Source: Teredinibacter haidensis (lineage in GTDB: Bacteria > Pseudomonadota > Gammaproteobacteria > Pseudomonadales > Cellvibrionaceae). Taken from it: 64,000 nt of DNA. Under the pieces are notes generated by a model. It was not told the DNA's origin and ran no database searches. It was given only the letters and a program-made list of their open reading frames with translations. The DNA lies in NCBI RefSeq assembly GCF_014211975.1, contig NZ_CP060084.1, positions 620,001 through 684,000 of the forward strand. The letters are read 5' to 3'. A program made the position numbers and the translations under genes. Shown in pieces: positions 63,873 through 64,000 of the stretch (its first letter is position 1; the number at the start of each line of letters is the position of its first letter).

Positions 63873-64000
63873 TTATAAGCGCTCGTATTTGGTTGAAAAA
63901 TGTTTACGTGTTTCAATTGAGCGCAGAGGCGCCTGAGGGTTTCGTGGAACCACTTTTAGGCTAAAAGGCAGCCTGTCGGCCGCCATAGTTTGATGTTAAG
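63873..64000 (+). repeat. Cassette 32: family B, cut by the window end
   Basis: First 128 bases of a family B copy; the hairpin and attC lie beyond the window. The array therefore continues. Confidence 0.8.

Overview
The window looks like a chromosomal segment of a marine or estuarine, polysaccharide-degrading gammaproteobacterium. A Cellvibrionales-type organism such as Saccharophagus or Teredinibacter is my guess. It rests on the poly-serine-linked GH8 lipoprotein, a PEP-CTERM protein, a gammaproteobacterial Lap adhesion system, the imuA-imuB SOS genes and a large chromosomal integron. No rRNA or tRNA gene was seen.

Layout. (1) 1-6.6 kb is a decayed accessory zone. It holds the 3' part of an IS30-family transposase, an orphan attC site, a twice-frameshifted metallopeptidase, two intact secreted proteins, a group II intron remnant apparently interrupted by an IS200-like remnant, and several frameshifted small genes with weak attC-like ends. 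(2) 6.7-20.3 kb is ordinary chromosome: an MFS transporter, an EAL-CBS-GGDEF protein, a PEP-CTERM protein, a GH8 xylo-oligosaccharidase-like lipoprotein, LexA-controlled imuA-imuB, a GT39-type membrane glycosyltransferase, a ROK fructokinase, a DsbA-like protein, a PAP2 phosphatase and an MJ1255-type glycosyltransferase. (3) 21.4-45.7 kb is a complete Lap-type adhesion locus. A TolC-OmpA fusion (LapE role), LapB and LapC form the type I secretion machine, with a LuxR-type regulator in the same operon. A 5058-residue LapA-like adhesin follows, with 24 protein-identical 102-residue repeats, then a small conserved protein. LapD and LapG are encoded convergently. The TAAG cleavage motif in LapA, the Cys-His-Asp triad in LapG and the degenerate GGDEF/EAL domains of LapD fit c-di-GMP-gated retention of the adhesin at the surface. 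(4) 46.9-64 kb is a chromosomal integron: intI on the minus strand with a LexA-like box upstream, an attI zone, then 32 cassettes running off the window end.

In the integron, 11 cassettes carry plausible genes. These include a PIN-like protein, a kinase-fold-like protein, a zinc-ribbon membrane protein, an LprI-like secreted protein and several unknowns. The other 21 belong to four recurring families (A x6, B x10, C x3, D x2) without a convincing gene. Family B contains an internal hairpin, separate from its attC, whose stem shows compensatory changes between copies. On the minus strand its loop region reads as the rRNA antitermination boxA sequence. I regard this family as the most likely undescribed element in the window. 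Functions are inferred by motif reading only; no database search was run.
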